Assembly (NCBI GenBank): GCA_016873635.1
Contig: VGWJ01000016.1
Location: forward strand, 1-51,289
Length of the DNA stretch: 51,289 nt
Reading direction: 5' to 3'
Origin: Lentisphaerota bacterium
GTDB lineage: Bacteria; Verrucomicrobiota; Kiritimatiellia; UBA8416; VGWJ01
This document shows positions 16,812-26,000 of this stretch, piece after piece. The notes under the pieces were generated by a model that worked only from the letters and a program-made list of their open reading frames with translations, did no database searches and was not told the DNA's origin. A program made the position numbers and the translations under genes. How positions within the stretch are numbered: the first letter of the stretch is position 1; each line of letters begins with the position of its first letter.

Positions 16812-17714
16812 TTGAACGGCGGTCCGCGAAGAGTGTGCGTTCTGGTGAACCCGAAATCCGGGCTGGGGACGTCTTTCAGCTCCCTGCGCCGGGCGTTTGA
16901 CGGGTACTGGGAAGTCGCGGGCGTGGACCTGGTCTACCGTTTCTGCCAGAGCGTGCAGGACGGCGCGGACAAGGCGGCGCGGGCCGTGGCGGAGGGCGCC
17001 GACACGGTTATCGCGGTCGGCGGCGACGGCACGGTCAGCACGATCGGGCGCGCGCTGGTGGGGACCGGGGCGGCGCTGGGCATCGTGCCGACGGGAAGCG
17101 GCAACGGCCTGGCGCGGCATTTCGGCATTCCGCTGTCCGCCATGCGCGCCGTCCAGGCCATCGCGCGCGCCGAAGCCCGGCCCATCGACGTGGGCATGGT
17201 CAACGGCCGGCCTTTCCTGGTCACGTGCAGCATGGCATGGGACGCTTCCATCGCGCAGGCCTTCGCCAAGATGCCCTTTCGCGGAATTCTGCCCTACGTG
17301 ATGGCCGGCGTGCAGGAATTCCTGGGCTATGTCGCCGAGCCCATGGAGGTCACGCTGGACGACGGGAAGACGCTGCGCTTCGAAGATCCGATCGTCTTCA
17401 CCATCGCGAACCTGAGCCAGTACGGCGGGGGGGCGATCATTGCGCCGGACGCGAAAGCGGATGACGGCAGGCTCGAGCTCGTGGTGGGCTTGCGCAAGGA
17501 TGCGCCCAAGCTCCTGATCAATATCGGGCGCCTGTTTGACGGCACCATGAATCGTCTTCCGGAGGTTGTTTCGCGGCGCTTCGCGTCGCTCGTTGTGCGG
17601 CGGGCGCGCGCCACGCCCGTGCAGGTTGACGGCGAGCTTGTGGAGGTTCCGCGCGAGATCGAAATCACGGTGCGGCCCCGGGCCCTGAATGTTCTGGTGC
17701 CGCCCGGATCCTGA
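16812..17714 (+). CDS. Diacylglycerol kinase family lipid kinase
   Basis: A 300-residue member of the DagK/YegS/sphingosine-kinase-like family, which phosphorylates lipid hydroxyls with ATP. It has VNPKSG at the N-terminus, the nucleotide-binding GGDGT at 70-74, and PTGSGNGLARHFGIP from 93, followed by the beta-sandwich C-terminal domain. TTG 16812 is taken as start because AGGAG at 16803-16807 is correctly spaced and homology begins at once; no ATG is available. The stop abuts the fmdB-type gene's stop with no gap. The substrate (diacylglycerol, undecaprenol or another lipid) is not decidable. Confidence 0.9.
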   Translation: MNGGPRRVCVLVNPKSGLGTSFSSLRRAFDGYWEVAGVDLVYRFCQSVQDGADKAARAVAEGADTVIAVGGDGTVSTIGRALVGTGAALGIVPTGSGNGLARHFGIPLSAMRAVQAIARAEARPIDVGMVNGRPFLVTCSMAWDASIAQAFAKMPFRGILPYVMAGVQEFLGYVAEPMEVTLDDGKTLRFEDPIVFTIANLSQYGGGAIIAPDAKADDGRLELVVGLRKDAPKLLINIGRLFDGTMNRLPEVVSRRFASLVVRRARATPVQVDGELVEVPREIEITVRPRALNVLVPPGS

Positions 17715-17966
17715 TCAGTACTGCTTCTCGTACTCGCCCTTGCCGAGCCGCTGCAGCTTGTGGAAGCCGGTGTCCCTGGCGCGCGCATCGAATCCGGACC
17801 TGGACACGCCGACGGACGGGGCGGATACGCGCCTGCGCACCGGCGCGCCGCAGCGCGGGCACCGGCTCAGGGGCGCAGCGGCCATTTTCTGCAGCGTCTC
17901 AAAGCCGTTCGCGCAATGCGCGCAGCTTCGGGCAGGATTCCGGGCCTCGTATTCGTAAATGGGCAT
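17715..17966 (-). CDS. FmdB-type zinc ribbon protein
   Basis: An 83-residue protein of the FmdB/CxxC zinc-ribbon family. It begins MPIYEYEA and has two CxxC pairs (SCAHC and RCPRCG) with FETLQKM between, the usual layout. The Ser/Arg-rich tail (RRRVSAPSVGVSRSGFDARARD) is typical of the family. FmdB was linked to regulation of formamidase, but most members have no known role. Its stop (17715-17717) directly touches the stop of the convergent lipid kinase. Confidence 0.85.
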   Translation of the reverse strand: MPIYEYEARNPARSCAHCANGFETLQKMAAAPLSRCPRCGAPVRRRVSAPSVGVSRSGFDARARDTGFHKLQRLGKGEYEKQY

Positions 17967-18186
17967 GGCCGTTTTTTCGGCAGCGACACCAGTGTGCCGA
18001 AACCCGCGGCGGGAGCAACAAGAAAGGAATCCGACAACAAAAAGGGGTCTTGCGCCCGCCGCGGCAACGAGGCAAGATGGCTTCCACGGAAGCGTTGCCC
18101 GCGTGGGCGTCAAAGGGCGCGTGCCCGTACCATCCGGGAATGCTCCGGCGGCGGGTCAGGCGGCGCAAAGAAGGAGGTGCATCGCC

Positions 18187-18663
18187 ATGAAGGTGGGGAG
18201 GACGTATCTTCAACTGGCAGGGGCGGCCGCGGCGCTTGCGTTGCTCTGCATGGGATGTGAATGGGGGAGCGGGGACGGCGGCGAGGACGAGGAGAAGAAG
18301 GACGGGCAGACCGAGCAGAAGACCGAGGAGCAGGAGAGCACGCAGACGGAAAGCAGGCCGAACGTCACGGGCGATTGGGAATTCGAGCTGACGCCGACGG
18401 CGGGCGTGCCGGTCGAGCACGACTACGAGCTCACGCAAACGGGCGCGAGCGTTGACGGCGAGTGGGATGGCAGCGGAACGGGCGGGGACGTTTCCGGCAC
18501 GGTGAACGATGACGGAGACGTGAAGCTGGTTTCCACGGTCGACAGCATGCCCGGACATTCGTTCAAGCTGGAAGGCACGGTCAGCGGGAACGGCGAAGAG
18601 ATGAACGGCACGTGGACCTCCACCTGGGGGCCCAAGGGTACGTGGAAGGCCAAGAAGGAATGA
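18187..18663 (+). CDS. Lipoprotein with charged linker and beta-rich domain
   Basis: A 158-residue putative lipoprotein. Signal sequence MKVGRTYLQLAGAAAALALLCMGC places the lipid Cys within LLCMGC. A very acidic, Glu/Lys/Gln-rich spacer (about 30 residues) follows, then a Gly/Thr-rich domain with WEFELTPTAG, VDGEWDGSGTGGDVSGTVNDDGDVKL and GEEMNGTWTSTWGPKGTW. This is a repeated strand pattern reminiscent of small lipocalin-like or META-type barrels. AAGGAGGT at 18171-18178 fixes the ATG. No neighbour hints at function. Confidence 0.8.
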   Translation: MKVGRTYLQLAGAAAALALLCMGCEWGSGDGGEDEEKKDGQTEQKTEEQESTQTESRPNVTGDWEFELTPTAGVPVEHDYELTQTGASVDGEWDGSGTGGDVSGTVNDDGDVKLVSTVDSMPGHSFKLEGTVSGNGEEMNGTWTSTWGPKGTWKAKKE

Positions 18664-18831
18664 AGCCGCCGGCCCGCCGGTTTCGCGAAGAGGGAACGGT
18701 GTCGCGGGCGGTCCGTCCGGCGTCCGGTTGACGGCATGCAGTTTTCGTGCGTTTTCCTGTTGCCTTGCGCGGGCAGGGTGGGGTAACGTACGCGCTCATC
18801 GGACGTGTGGTCCGAAGAAGGGAGAGGCGTG

Positions 18832-19116
18832 ATGGCGAAGATGACCAAGTCTCAGATCATGGCGGGTGTGGCGGATGCGGCGGGGATTTCCAAGAAGCAG
18901 GCCGCGGCGGCAGTCGAGGCGCTGGTGAAGCTGTCGTACAAGGGCGCCAGGGACGGGTTCATGATCCCGGGCCTCGGCAAACTGGTGATGGTGCGGCGCG
19001 CGGCCCGCATGGGGCGCAACCCCGCGACGGGCGAGCAGATCTCGATTCCGGCGAAGACCGTCCTGAAGTTCCGCCTGGCCAAGGCGGCGAAGGACGCGGT
19101 GCTTCCCAAGAGGTAG
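18832..19116 (+). CDS. HU-family DNA-binding protein
   Basis: A 94-residue HU/IHF-family nucleoid protein. N-terminal MAKMTKSQIMAGVADAAGISKKQAAAAVEAL gives the helical dimer part. GFMIPGLGKLVMVRRAARMGRNPATGEQISIPAKTVLKFRLAKAAKDAV gives the DNA-clasping arms with the RNPATGE motif. It binds DNA as a dimer and bends it. ATG 18832 is preferred over 18805 because GGGAG lies upstream and the family starts there. It is a single-gene unit ending in a strong hairpin. Confidence 0.93.
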   Translation: MAKMTKSQIMAGVADAAGISKKQAAAAVEALVKLSYKGARDGFMIPGLGKLVMVRRAARMGRNPATGEQISIPAKTVLKFRLAKAAKDAVLPKR

Positions 19117-19141
19117 CGTGCCTGCACGCGTAGCGCATGAA

Positions 19142-19168
19142 CGGCCGCGGCCCCATGGGCCGCGGCCG
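19142..19168 (+). terminator. Perfect 12-bp hairpin after HU gene
   Basis: CGGCCGCGGCCC (19142-19153) and GGGCCGCGGCCG (19157-19168) are exact complements around a 3-base loop. It lies 26 bases after the HU stop. There is no T-tract, so it may act as a transcript-stabilising or U-less terminator hairpin. Confidence 0.5.
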
Positions 19169-19227
19169 CCGCGCTTAATGCAGCGGCGCGCCTGCCATGC
19201 CGTCCTCCGGCCGGAAGGAACGAAGCG

Positions 19228-20775
19228 ATGACCGACAAACCTCCGGAACACGGGCCTCGCGCCCTCGAAGAGCAGTTGCGCGACCTCATGCGCAAAGCGG
19301 GAATGTCTCTGGGCGCGATGCCCGACAAGGCGCCGGAGGCGGAACCCCCCGCGGCGGCGGGGCGTCTCAAGGCGGTGCGCGAATTCGCGCTCAAGCCGCG
19401 CGACCTGTTCAACCACTTCGGACGTTTTGTCATCGGGCAGGAAGAGGCCAAGCGCGTGCTGTCGGTCGCGATCTGCGACCATTACAACCACGTGCGCCGC
19501 TGCATCGAGAACCCGCGTCTCGCCGAGGAGGAATACGCCAAGCACAACATCATCCTGCTGGGGCCGTCGGGCGTGGGCAAAACCTACCTGATGCGCTGCG
19601 CCGCGCGCCTGATCGGCGTGCCGCTGGTCAAGGCGGACGCCACCAAGTTTTCCGAGACCGGCTACGTGGGGCACGACGTGGAAGACCTGGTGCGCGACCT
19701 GGTCAAGGCCGCCGACGGCGACGTCGACCTCGCGCAGTACGGAATCATCTACCTCGACGAGATCGACAAGATCGCGGGGCAGGCCACGGGCGGCGGACGC
19801 GACGTGTCGGGCCGCGGCGTGCAGGTCAACCTGCTCAAGCTCATGGAGGAAACCGACGTCAGCCTGTTCAGCCAGACCGACCTGCTCGGGCAGGTGCAGG
19901 CGGTGATGGACCTCCAGCGCGGCAAGGGGCCGGGGCGGCGCACGATCAGCACGCGGCACGTGCTTTTCATCGTCAGCGGCGCGTTCGACGGCCTGTCCGA
20001 AGAAGTGCGGCGGCGGCTCCGCGCCGGGCGGATCGGCTTCGCCGCCGCGGCGGGAGGCGAGGGGGACAACACGGCCCTCCTGCGCCTGGCCGAGACGCAG
20101 GATTTCGTGAAGTTCGGCTTCGAGACGGAGTTCATCGGCCGCCTCCCGATACGGGTGGTGTGCGAGCCGCTCTCGGCGGACGACCTGGAAGAGATCATGC
20201 TGCACTCGGAGGGCAGCATCCTGAAGCAGTATCGGGACGATTTTGAGGGCTACGGGATCGGCTTCCGCGTCGCCGGCGAGGCCGTGAAAGCCGTGGCCGC
20301 CGCGGCGTACCGCGAGAATACGGGGGCGCGGGGGCTGATGACCGTCCTGGAGCGCGTTTTCCGCGGGCACAAGTTCGAGCTGCCCTCCACGCCCGTGCGC
20401 GCGTTCGAAGTCACGGCCGAGATGGTCGCCGACCCCGGGAAAGCGCTGCGCGGATTGGTCGACAGCGGGACGGCGCGCATGGAAGAGCGCCTGCGCGACG
20501 ACGTGCGCGCCTACGCGGAGCGGTTCCGCCGTCAACACGGCCTCAGCCTCGCGTTTCGATCCGACGCGGTCGAGGCCGTGGTGGCGCTGTGCCTGGCCGA
20601 GCGCAAGAGCGTGGACGAAATCTGCGCGGCGCGCTTTCACGATTTCGAGTACGGGTTGAAGCTGATCGCGCGGAACACGGGCCGCACGAGCTTCGCGGTG
20701 ACGCGGCGCCTGGTGGAGCATCCGTCGGAAGAACTGTCGCGGCGCATCGCGCGCAGCTTCGCGCGCGCCGGGTGA
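19228..20775 (+). CDS. ClpX-like AAA+ unfoldase lacking the zinc-binding domain
   Basis: A 515-residue AAA+ protein of the ClpX type. Walker A GPSGVGKT is at 112-119, pore loop GYVG at 145-148, Walker B IIYLDEIDK near 173-181, the ClpP-docking tripeptide IGF at 269-271, EFIGRLP near 302 and sensor-2 GARGL at 366-370. The N-terminal C4 zinc domain of canonical ClpX is missing; residues 1-45 are polar and Pro/Ala-rich. About 105 residues beyond the usual ClpX end form an extra helical C-terminal region. The conserved IGF loop argues that it still docks on ClpP, with altered substrate or adaptor choice. clpP is not nearby. Confidence 0.88.
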   Translation: MTDKPPEHGPRALEEQLRDLMRKAGMSLGAMPDKAPEAEPPAAAGRLKAVREFALKPRDLFNHFGRFVIGQEEAKRVLSVAICDHYNHVRRCIENPRLAEEEYAKHNIILLGPSGVGKTYLMRCAARLIGVPLVKADATKFSETGYVGHDVEDLVRDLVKAADGDVDLAQYGIIYLDEIDKIAGQATGGGRDVSGRGVQVNLLKLMEETDVSLFSQTDLLGQVQAVMDLQRGKGPGRRTISTRHVLFIVSGAFDGLSEEVRRRLRAGRIGFAAAAGGEGDNTALLRLAETQDFVKFGFETEFIGRLPIRVVCEPLSADDLEEIMLHSEGSILKQYRDDFEGYGIGFRVAGEAVKAVAAAAYRENTGARGLMTVLERVFRGHKFELPSTPVRAFEVTAEMVADPGKALRGLVDSGTARMEERLRDDVRAYAERFRRQHGLSLAFRSDAVEAVVALCLAERKSVDEICAARFHDFEYGLKLIARNTGRTSFAVTRRLVEHPSEELSRRIARSFARAG

Positions 20776-21353
20776 AGCCCGGGGCGGGCTTGCGCCGCGT
20801 GTCGCGGGCCGTGCATGGCGCCGGTTCCGGCCGGCCGGTTTTCTCGGAGGCGGAAGTGCGGCTGCGCGCGAAGGTCGTGATCCTGGGCACAACCGTCGTG
20901 CGCGAGCTGTTCGGCGAAGAGAATCCCCTGGGCGAGACGGTGCGCATCAACCGCGTGAACTTCACGGTTATCGGCGTGTTCCCCGTGAAGGGCAGCGAAG
21001 GCTGGCGTGACTGGGACGACGTCGCGGTGGTTCCGGTCACGACGGCCATGTACCGGCTGACGGGCGCGCGTTTCGTGGGCAGCGTGGACGCGGAGGTGGC
21101 GGCCGCCGGCCTTATCGAGCAGGCCAAGATTAAAGCCGTGGCCATGACGGTCAGCGGCGGGCTGGCCGGAATCGCGCTGGGCGTCGGGGCCGCGGCGGTG
21201 CTGGCCAGGCTGGCCGGCTGGCCCGTCAGCCTCAACGTCTGGGCGTTGGGGCTGGCCGCGGCGTTCTCGGTGACGGTCGGGCTTGTCTTCGGGCTGTGGC
21301 CGGCGCGGCAGGCGGCGGAGCTGGACCCGATCGAGGCTTTGCGTTATGAGTAG
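20772..21353 (+). pseudogene. Decayed MacB/FtsX-type ABC permease remnant
   Basis: The open frame carries two pieces of a MacB-like permease. The first, from about 20829, is the end of the periplasmic core (VFSEAEVRLRAKVVILG, ELFGEENPLGETVRI, FTVIGVF). It joins directly to the terminal membrane region (GGLAGIALGVGAAAVL ... GLVFGLWPARQAAELDPIEALRYE). The N-terminal membrane helix, most of the periplasmic domain and the two middle helices are gone. A GTG at 20772 overlapping the ClpX-like stop could still start a 193-residue product, but it lacks the parts needed for a working permease. No MacB ATPase or MacA partner is adjacent. Confidence 0.75.
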
Positions 21354-21369
21354 AGTTAAGGAGGTCTCC

Positions 21370-21726
21370 ATGGAAGACCGGGAAGACGACCTGACGCTCA
21401 GCGACGAGGAAGAGGCGGCGGGTTTCTCGATCCAGACGCTGGCCTACCCCGAGAACTATGAATTGCCGGGCCTGGGCGGCGACGGGGAGCGCCGCCTGGA
21501 GCGCGCCGTGGCGCTGGAAATCGACGAGGAAAACCGCTTCAAGCGGCGGCAGAGCGGCGACGGCTACGTGCTGGAAGTGTTCGACGGCGACGAGTGGTGC
21601 GCGGAGGAAGAGTTCGAAACGCTGGACGAAGTGCTCGATTCGGCCGTTTACGGGCGATGGAAAGTCGAGGCTTCGGCCGCGGACGACGCGTTCGGCGACG
21701 ATGCGGAGCCGGAGGAGGAGTTCTGA
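21370..21726 (+). CDS. Small acidic protein, unknown function
   Basis: A 118-residue, strongly acidic protein that I do not recognise. It has many Asp/Glu (MEDREDDLTLSDEEEAAG at the start and DDAFGDDAEPEEEF at the end), a middle segment RFKRRQSGDGYVLEVFDGDEWCAEEEFETLDEVLDSAVYGRW, and one cysteine. The middle part looks like one small alpha/beta domain. AAGGAGG at 21359-21365 fixes the ATG. Its stop overlaps the probable start of the nucleoside transporter gene, so the two may be coupled. Confidence 0.7.
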   Translation: MEDREDDLTLSDEEEAAGFSIQTLAYPENYELPGLGGDGERRLERAVALEIDEENRFKRRQSGDGYVLEVFDGDEWCAEEEFETLDEVLDSAVYGRWKVEASAADDAFGDDAEPEEEF

Positions 21727-23018
21727 GGCTCAACGCAATCAGCGGGCTGGGGATCGTTCTGCTGCTCGGCGTGGCCTGGCTGTGTTCCGCCGACAGGCGG
21801 CGCATGAACGCGCGCGTCATCGGCTGGGGCGTCGGCCTCCAGCTGCTGCTGGCGCTGTTCATCTTCCGCGTGCCCGCCGGGGCCGCTTTCTTTCTGGCCG
21901 TGAACGACGCGGTTGTGCGCCTGATGGAGCCGGCCATGGCGGGGGCGCGGTTCGTGTTCGGCCGCCTGGCGCTGGGGCCGCCGCATCCGGAATCGCTGGG
22001 CCTGTTCATCGCGTTCCAGGTGTTCCCGACCATAATATTTTTCTCGGCGCTGATGGCCGTGCTGTATCACTGCAACGTGATGCCCTTCCTGATCCGGGCG
22101 TTTGCCCGCGTGTTCAGCGGGTTGATGGGGATCTCCGGCGCGGAGTCGCTGTGCGCCGCCAGCAACATCTTCGTGGGCGTCGAGTCGGCGCTGACCGTGC
22201 GGCCGCACCTGGACAACATGACGCGCTCGGAGCTGTGCACGATCCTGACCGCGGGCATGGCCACGGTGGCGTCGAGCGTCTTCGGGGCCTATGTGCTTTT
22301 CCTGCGCCCCGCCTTCCCGAACATCGCCGGGCATCTCATTTCGGCCTCCATCATGTCCGCTCCCGCGGCGCTGGTCATGTCCAAGATCATGCTGCCGGAA
22401 AGCGGCGCGCCCGCGACCCTGGGAATCGCCGTGAAGCCGCACTATGAGAGGGCCTCCGGCCTGTTCGAGGCCGTTATCCAGGGCGCCAACGCGGGCCTGC
22501 GCCTCGTGGGAGGCATCATGGCGCTGCTCATCGCCGTGCTGGGCCTGGTGGCGCTCGCGGACCTTGTGCTCGGAGGGCTTGGGGCGCAGGTCAGCCGCCT
22601 GTGGGGCGTTGACCTGGAGTGGTCGCTCAAGGGCCTGCTGGGCTACGTCTTCTATCCGTTGACGGTGATCCTGGGCGTTGCGCCCGAGGACGCCTGGCCC
22701 GTGGCGCGCCTGATCGGCGAGCGCGCGGTGGGCACCGAATTCGCCGCGTACCAGAGCCTCTCGGCCCTGCTGGCCACGCCCGGCGGCCTGGCGGACCCGC
22801 GTTCCGCGGTGATTGCGTCGTATGCGCTGTGCGGTTTCGCGCACGTGGCATCGCTGGGCATCTTCGTGGGCGGCACGGCCGCGCTGGCGCCGTCGCGCAC
22901 CGCGGACCTGGCCAAGGTCGGCTTCCGCGCCCTGATCGCGGCGACCCTGGCCTGCCTGCTCACGGGCGCGGTTGCGGGCGTTTTTCTGGACGGCTCGTCG
23001 CTCCTGCTGGGGAAGTGA
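21723..23018 (+). CDS. Concentrative nucleoside transporter (NupC/CNT family)
   Basis: A 431-residue inner-membrane protein of the CNT family, which imports nucleosides with Na+ or H+. It has about ten hydrophobic segments, the N-terminal gate part, and family stretches FFSALMAVLYHCNVMPFLIRAFARV, GISGAESLCAASNIFVGVESAL, GMATVASSVFGAYV, SKIMLPES and SYALCGFAHVASLGIFVGG. Homology begins before any ATG. The best start is CTG 21723, with GGAGGAGGAG at 21711-21720 just upstream and a CTGA overlap with the preceding stop. ATG 21804 would cut off the first helix. The start is therefore uncertain, but the family call is firm. Confidence 0.85.
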   Translation: MRLNAISGLGIVLLLGVAWLCSADRRRMNARVIGWGVGLQLLLALFIFRVPAGAAFFLAVNDAVVRLMEPAMAGARFVFGRLALGPPHPESLGLFIAFQVFPTIIFFSALMAVLYHCNVMPFLIRAFARVFSGLMGISGAESLCAASNIFVGVESALTVRPHLDNMTRSELCTILTAGMATVASSVFGAYVLFLRPAFPNIAGHLISASIMSAPAALVMSKIMLPESGAPATLGIAVKPHYERASGLFEAVIQGANAGLRLVGGIMALLIAVLGLVALADLVLGGLGAQVSRLWGVDLEWSLKGLLGYVFYPLTVILGVAPEDAWPVARLIGERAVGTEFAAYQSLSALLATPGGLADPRSAVIASYALCGFAHVASLGIFVGGTAALAPSRTADLAKVGFRALIAATLACLLTGAVAGVFLDGSSLLLGK

Positions 23019-23078
23019 CCCCGCGGAGAGCGCCGGCAGAGGCGAAAGGAAACCGCCGCTGTTGTTGAACAGGCCGCG

Positions 23079-26000
23079 CTAGGCCGGCAGCTCTTTCACC
23101 GCGCGCATCAGTTCCGCGAGGTTTTCGTCGGCCGTGCGCCCGGCCAGGCGCGGAAAGCGCCCGGCGGACATGACGTACTCGTTGTGACGGGTCATCATGA
23201 TCTTGCCGTCGCGCGTTTCCAGGCGGCGCACGCCGCGCGCCGCGCAGAGCACCCGCAGCCGCGCCAGCCGCAGCAGGCGTTCCACGGCCGGGGGCGGGGG
23301 CCCGAAGCGGTCGCGCAGCTCCTCGCGCAGCAGGTCCACGTCCTTCTCCGCGGCGCACTCCGCGAACTTGCGGTACGCGCCGACGCGCAGGCGTTCGTCC
23401 TCGACGTAGGCCGCCGGAAGGAACGCGGCCGAGGGGGACGCCGCCGCGGCCGGCGAGAGGTCCACGCAGTCGAGCCGCAGCTCCGTGTCCACGATCGCGG
23501 GCGGCGGCTCGCCCTTGAGGGACGCCGCCGCGCGCCTGAGCATCTGGCAGTACAGGCCGAAGCCGACCGCCGCGATGTGGCCGCTCTGTTCCGCGCCCAG
23601 CATGTTGCCGGCGCCGCGCATCTCGAGGTCCCGCAGCGCCAGGCCGAAGCCGGCGCTGAGCCCCGAGTAGCGCTCGATGGCCTGGATGCGTTTGCGCGCG
23701 GCGGCGTCAACCGGGCCCTTGCCGGGCAGCAGAAGGTAGGCATAGGCCTTGCGGTTGGATCGGCCGACCCGGCCGCGGAGCTGGTAGAGGTCCGCCATGC
23801 CGAAGCGGTCGGCGCGATCGATCAGGATGGTGTTGGCCCGCGGAATGTCCATGCCGCTTTCGATGATCGTGGTGCACAGCAGCAGGTCGATGGATCCCGC
23901 GATGAAGCGGTGCATCACGGCGGCCAGTTCGCCGGCGGCCATGCGGCCGTGGGCCACGGCGATGCGGGCCTCCGGCACCACGCGCTCAAGCCGCTGGCGC
24001 ACGCGCTCGACGGTCATGACGCGGTTGTGCAGGAAGAACACCTGGCCCTCGCGGTTGATCTCCCGCAGGACGGCGTGGCGCACGACGTCGTCGGTGTGGC
24101 GCGCGACGACCGTCTCGATGGGCACGCGCTCCAGGGGCGGCGTCTGCAGCAGGCTCATGTCGCGCACGCCGGTCAGGCTCATGTACAGCGTGCGCGGAAT
24201 GGGCGTGGCCGAGAGGGTCAGGATATCCACGGGGACCGCGGATTGCTTGAGCGCCTCCTTGTGCTCCACGCCGAAGCGCTGCTCCTCGTCGATGATCAGC
24301 AGGCCGAGCCGCGCGAAGGCGATGCCGGGCTGCACGAGCGCGTGGGTGCCGATGACGATGTCGACCGTTCCCGCGCGCAGGCCGGCCAGGGTCTCGCGGC
24401 GGCGTGAGGGGGCGCAGAAGCGGCTGAGCATCTCGATGCGCACGGGGAACGGCGCCATGCGGCGGGTGAAGGTCTCGTAGTGCTGCTGGGCCAGCACCGT
24501 GGTCGGGACCAGCACCGCGACCTGGCGCTGGTCCATCACGGTCTTGAACGCCGCGCGCATGGCGGCCTCGGTTTTGCCGTAGCCGGCGTCGCCGCAGACG
24601 AGGCGGTCCATGGGGCGGACGTTCTCCATGTCCCGCTTGATTTCCGCGATGACCCGCTGCTGGTCCGTGGTCTCGCGGAAGGGAAAGGCCGTCTCGAATT
24701 CGTGCTGCCAGGCCGTGTCGGCGCTGAAGGCATGGCCGGCCTGCAGGCTGCGGCGCGCCTGCGTTTCGAGCATGCGCGACGCGAAATCGGCGACGGCCTT
24801 TTCGGCGGCGGTCTTTTCCCTGGCCCAGCGGCGGCCGCCGAGACGGTGCAGCGCCGCCTTGTGTTGCGGCGTTCCCACGTAGCGGCTGAGAAGGGCGGCG
24901 TGCGCGACCGGCACGTGCAGGCGCGCGTTGTCCGCGTACTCGATCGTCAGGACTTCCTGCAGGCGGTCGTCGAGCCGGATTTCGTTAAGTCCGAGGTAGC
25001 GGCCGATGCCGTGCTGCTCGTGAACGACCAGATCCCCGGGCTCGATTTCGGACAGGTCGGCCACGCGGTCGCCGGCGAAACGCGCCGGGGCGCGGCGGTC
25101 GCCCTCGGGATCGTAGTGGCGGTCGAGGCTCTTGCGGCGTCCGTAAAGATCCGATTCCGCGGCCACGGCCAGCCCCAGTTCGTCGCAGAGGAAGCCCTCG
25201 GAGAGAATTCCCACGCGGTGCGGCAGGGGATCGGGCTTGTTTCTTCCGGCCGTCCCCGGCATCTCGCGGAAATGCGCCAGGGCCCCCGGCGTATCCAGAA
25301 GCACGAGCACGGTCTGTCCGGACGCGGCGCGTTCGCGCAGCTCATCCAGCAGCGCGCGCCGGGAGGCGTCGGTTATGTCCGGCTGAAACAGGGACCGCGG
25401 GACCTCCGCGACCCGTCGCAGCGGCCGCATCGGCGGCAGCGGCCAGGCCTCCTGCGCGCCTTCCCCGGCGGCGGCGGCGGTGTGAACGTGGGCGTATGCG
25501 CCGCCCCTGAGCCGGGCGCGCACGCCCCGGTACGGGATCAGCGCGTCGGCGGCGCCGGATTCGGCGGCGCTTTCCTCGCAGATGGAAGCGCGATCCCGGA
25601 TGTCGGCTTCGCGGCTCCAGAATACGATTGCGTCCGGAGGCAGGTAGGAAAATAGCCACGCGTCTTTCCCGCGATCCGTTCCGTCCGCCGTCCGTTCCCG
25701 CGCTGGCGGCAGGCGGCAGGCGTCCAGCCTGCGCACGGAGCGCTGGTCCGCCGGATTGAAAGCGCGGATGGATTCCACGGTGGGGCCGAAGAACTCGACG
25801 CGCAGGGGCCACGGCTCCGTCGGCGGCCAGACGTCGAGGATGCCGCCCCGCAGGGAGGCCTGCGTCTTCCGCACGACTTCCGCCTCGAAGAGGTACCCGG
25901 CGCCGGCGAGCGCGGCGGTGAGCGACTCGAGATCCGCGTCGCGGCCGACGGCGACGTCCAGCCCGCCGCGTTCCAGCGCTTCGGGCGCGAGCGTTTTCTG

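Noticed and set aside
19197-20246. 349-residue frame overlapping the ClpX-like gene
   Set aside because: It is the +1 shadow of a strongly conserved AAA+ gene; composition is Arg/Gly/Ala-rich with no domains.
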